DNA of 22,431 nt from a bacterium (GTDB taxonomy: Bacteria; JAHJDO01): the NCBI GenBank assembly GCA_030652805.1, contig JAUSPT010000038.1:1-22431 (forward strand), in the 5' to 3' direction. This document shows positions 22,308 to 22,431 of this stretch, one piece after another. The notes below the pieces were generated by a model, which saw nothing but the letters and a program-made list of their open reading frames with translations, was not told where the DNA came from and made no database searches. How positions within the stretch are numbered: position 1 is the first letter of the stretch; each line of letters starts with the position of its first letter. The position numbers were made by a program, and so were the translations under genes.

Positions 22308-22431
22308 TCTGATGAAAAGAACAGACCCTACTAATTACCCAATTCAGGTAGGTAGCCTGACTGCTGGGGCGTGTGGTAACATACGTTCTCAATGCGCAGT
22401 GACAAAGTCGCCAGAAGGGGAGTTTGCTCGT
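22279..22431 (+). mobile_element. Probable 5' end of a group II intron inserted in the prepilin gene (runs off window)
   Basis: GTGTG at 22279-22283 matches the group II 5' consensus GUGYG, placed exactly where the pilin reading frame breaks. The following DNA has no good frame and is full of hairpins: CCAGC/GCTGG (22285-22298), GTCTG/CAGAC (22307-22326), and CGUGUG/CAUACG capped by a GUAA tetraloop (22370-22385). A long-range pairing CCCAGC (22284-22289) with GCTGGG (22363-22368) is also possible, as in a domain I base stem. No reverse-transcriptase frame or domain V is visible because the window ends first, so another structured insertion is not excluded. Confidence 0.6.

Noticed and set aside
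1-22431. tRNA or rRNA genes and riboswitches within the array
   Set aside because: Intergenic gaps are below about 85 bp and none shows a cloverleaf, a TTC-type T-loop or a conserved riboswitch core such as a cobalamin box that I could recognise.

Overview
The window is a compact, AT-rich bacterial segment (by eye about 37-40% G+C) in which every supported gene lies on the + strand. No rRNA, tRNA or other taxonomic marker is present. Gene content points to an anaerobe with corrinoid-type methyl transfer: an MttB-family protein and three uroporphyrinogen-decarboxylase (URO-D) family proteins. A prepilin leader of the GFTLIE type, a probable group II intron start and telomere-like TTTAGGG heptads at the right edge recall uncultured PVC/Omnitrophota-type genomes, but that placement is a weak inference.

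Layout. Positions 1-160 hold a 14-bp direct repeat and a textbook sigma-70 promoter (TTGACA, 17 bp, TATAAT). A 20-gene head-to-tail array follows from 161 to 20659, with no gap over about 85 bp and several ATGA stop/start overlaps, so it could be one very long transcript. Order: ROK regulator; G+C-rich alpha/alpha-toroid protein; class III aminotransferase; a 25-codon remnant of an mttB gene; SDR oxidoreductase; MttB-family methyltransferase; 2-oxoacid dehydrogenase E1 alpha and beta; flavodoxin-fold protein; ornithine cyclodeaminase-like protein; Gfo/Idh/MocA oxidoreductase; class IV aminotransferase; 2,4-diaminopentanoate-dehydrogenase-like protein; polysaccharide-deacetylase-like protein; URO-D protein 1; split transketolase N and C halves; URO-D proteins 2 and 3; a sulfatase-fold protein with Thr at the nucleophile position; and a leaderless CBM9-like protein.

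A terminator-like hairpin follows, then a gene for a GntR DNA-binding domain fused to an ABC-type solute-binding domain. It has its own promoter, and a perfect 9-bp inverted repeat overlaps the -10 element. After a short telomere-like heptad repeat, a type IV prepilin gene starts with a strong ribosome site. It is broken just after its GFTLIE motif by a GTGTG sequence and about 150 bases of hairpin-rich non-coding DNA, most easily read as the 5' end of a group II intron running off the window.

How the genes may work together (inference). The array combines amine and amino-acid chemistry (two PLP aminotransferases, OCD-like, diaminopentanoate-dehydrogenase-like), sugar-type redox (SDR, Gfo/Idh/MocA), ThDP carbon-carbon chemistry (E1 alpha/beta, transketolase) and one-carbon transfer (MttB, URO-D proteins), between two apparent small-molecule-sensing regulators. 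A catabolic or biosynthetic route for a methylated amino compound fits. The substrate cannot be read from sequence. The usual partners, a B12-binding corrinoid protein and the E2/E3 subunits, are missing from the window.
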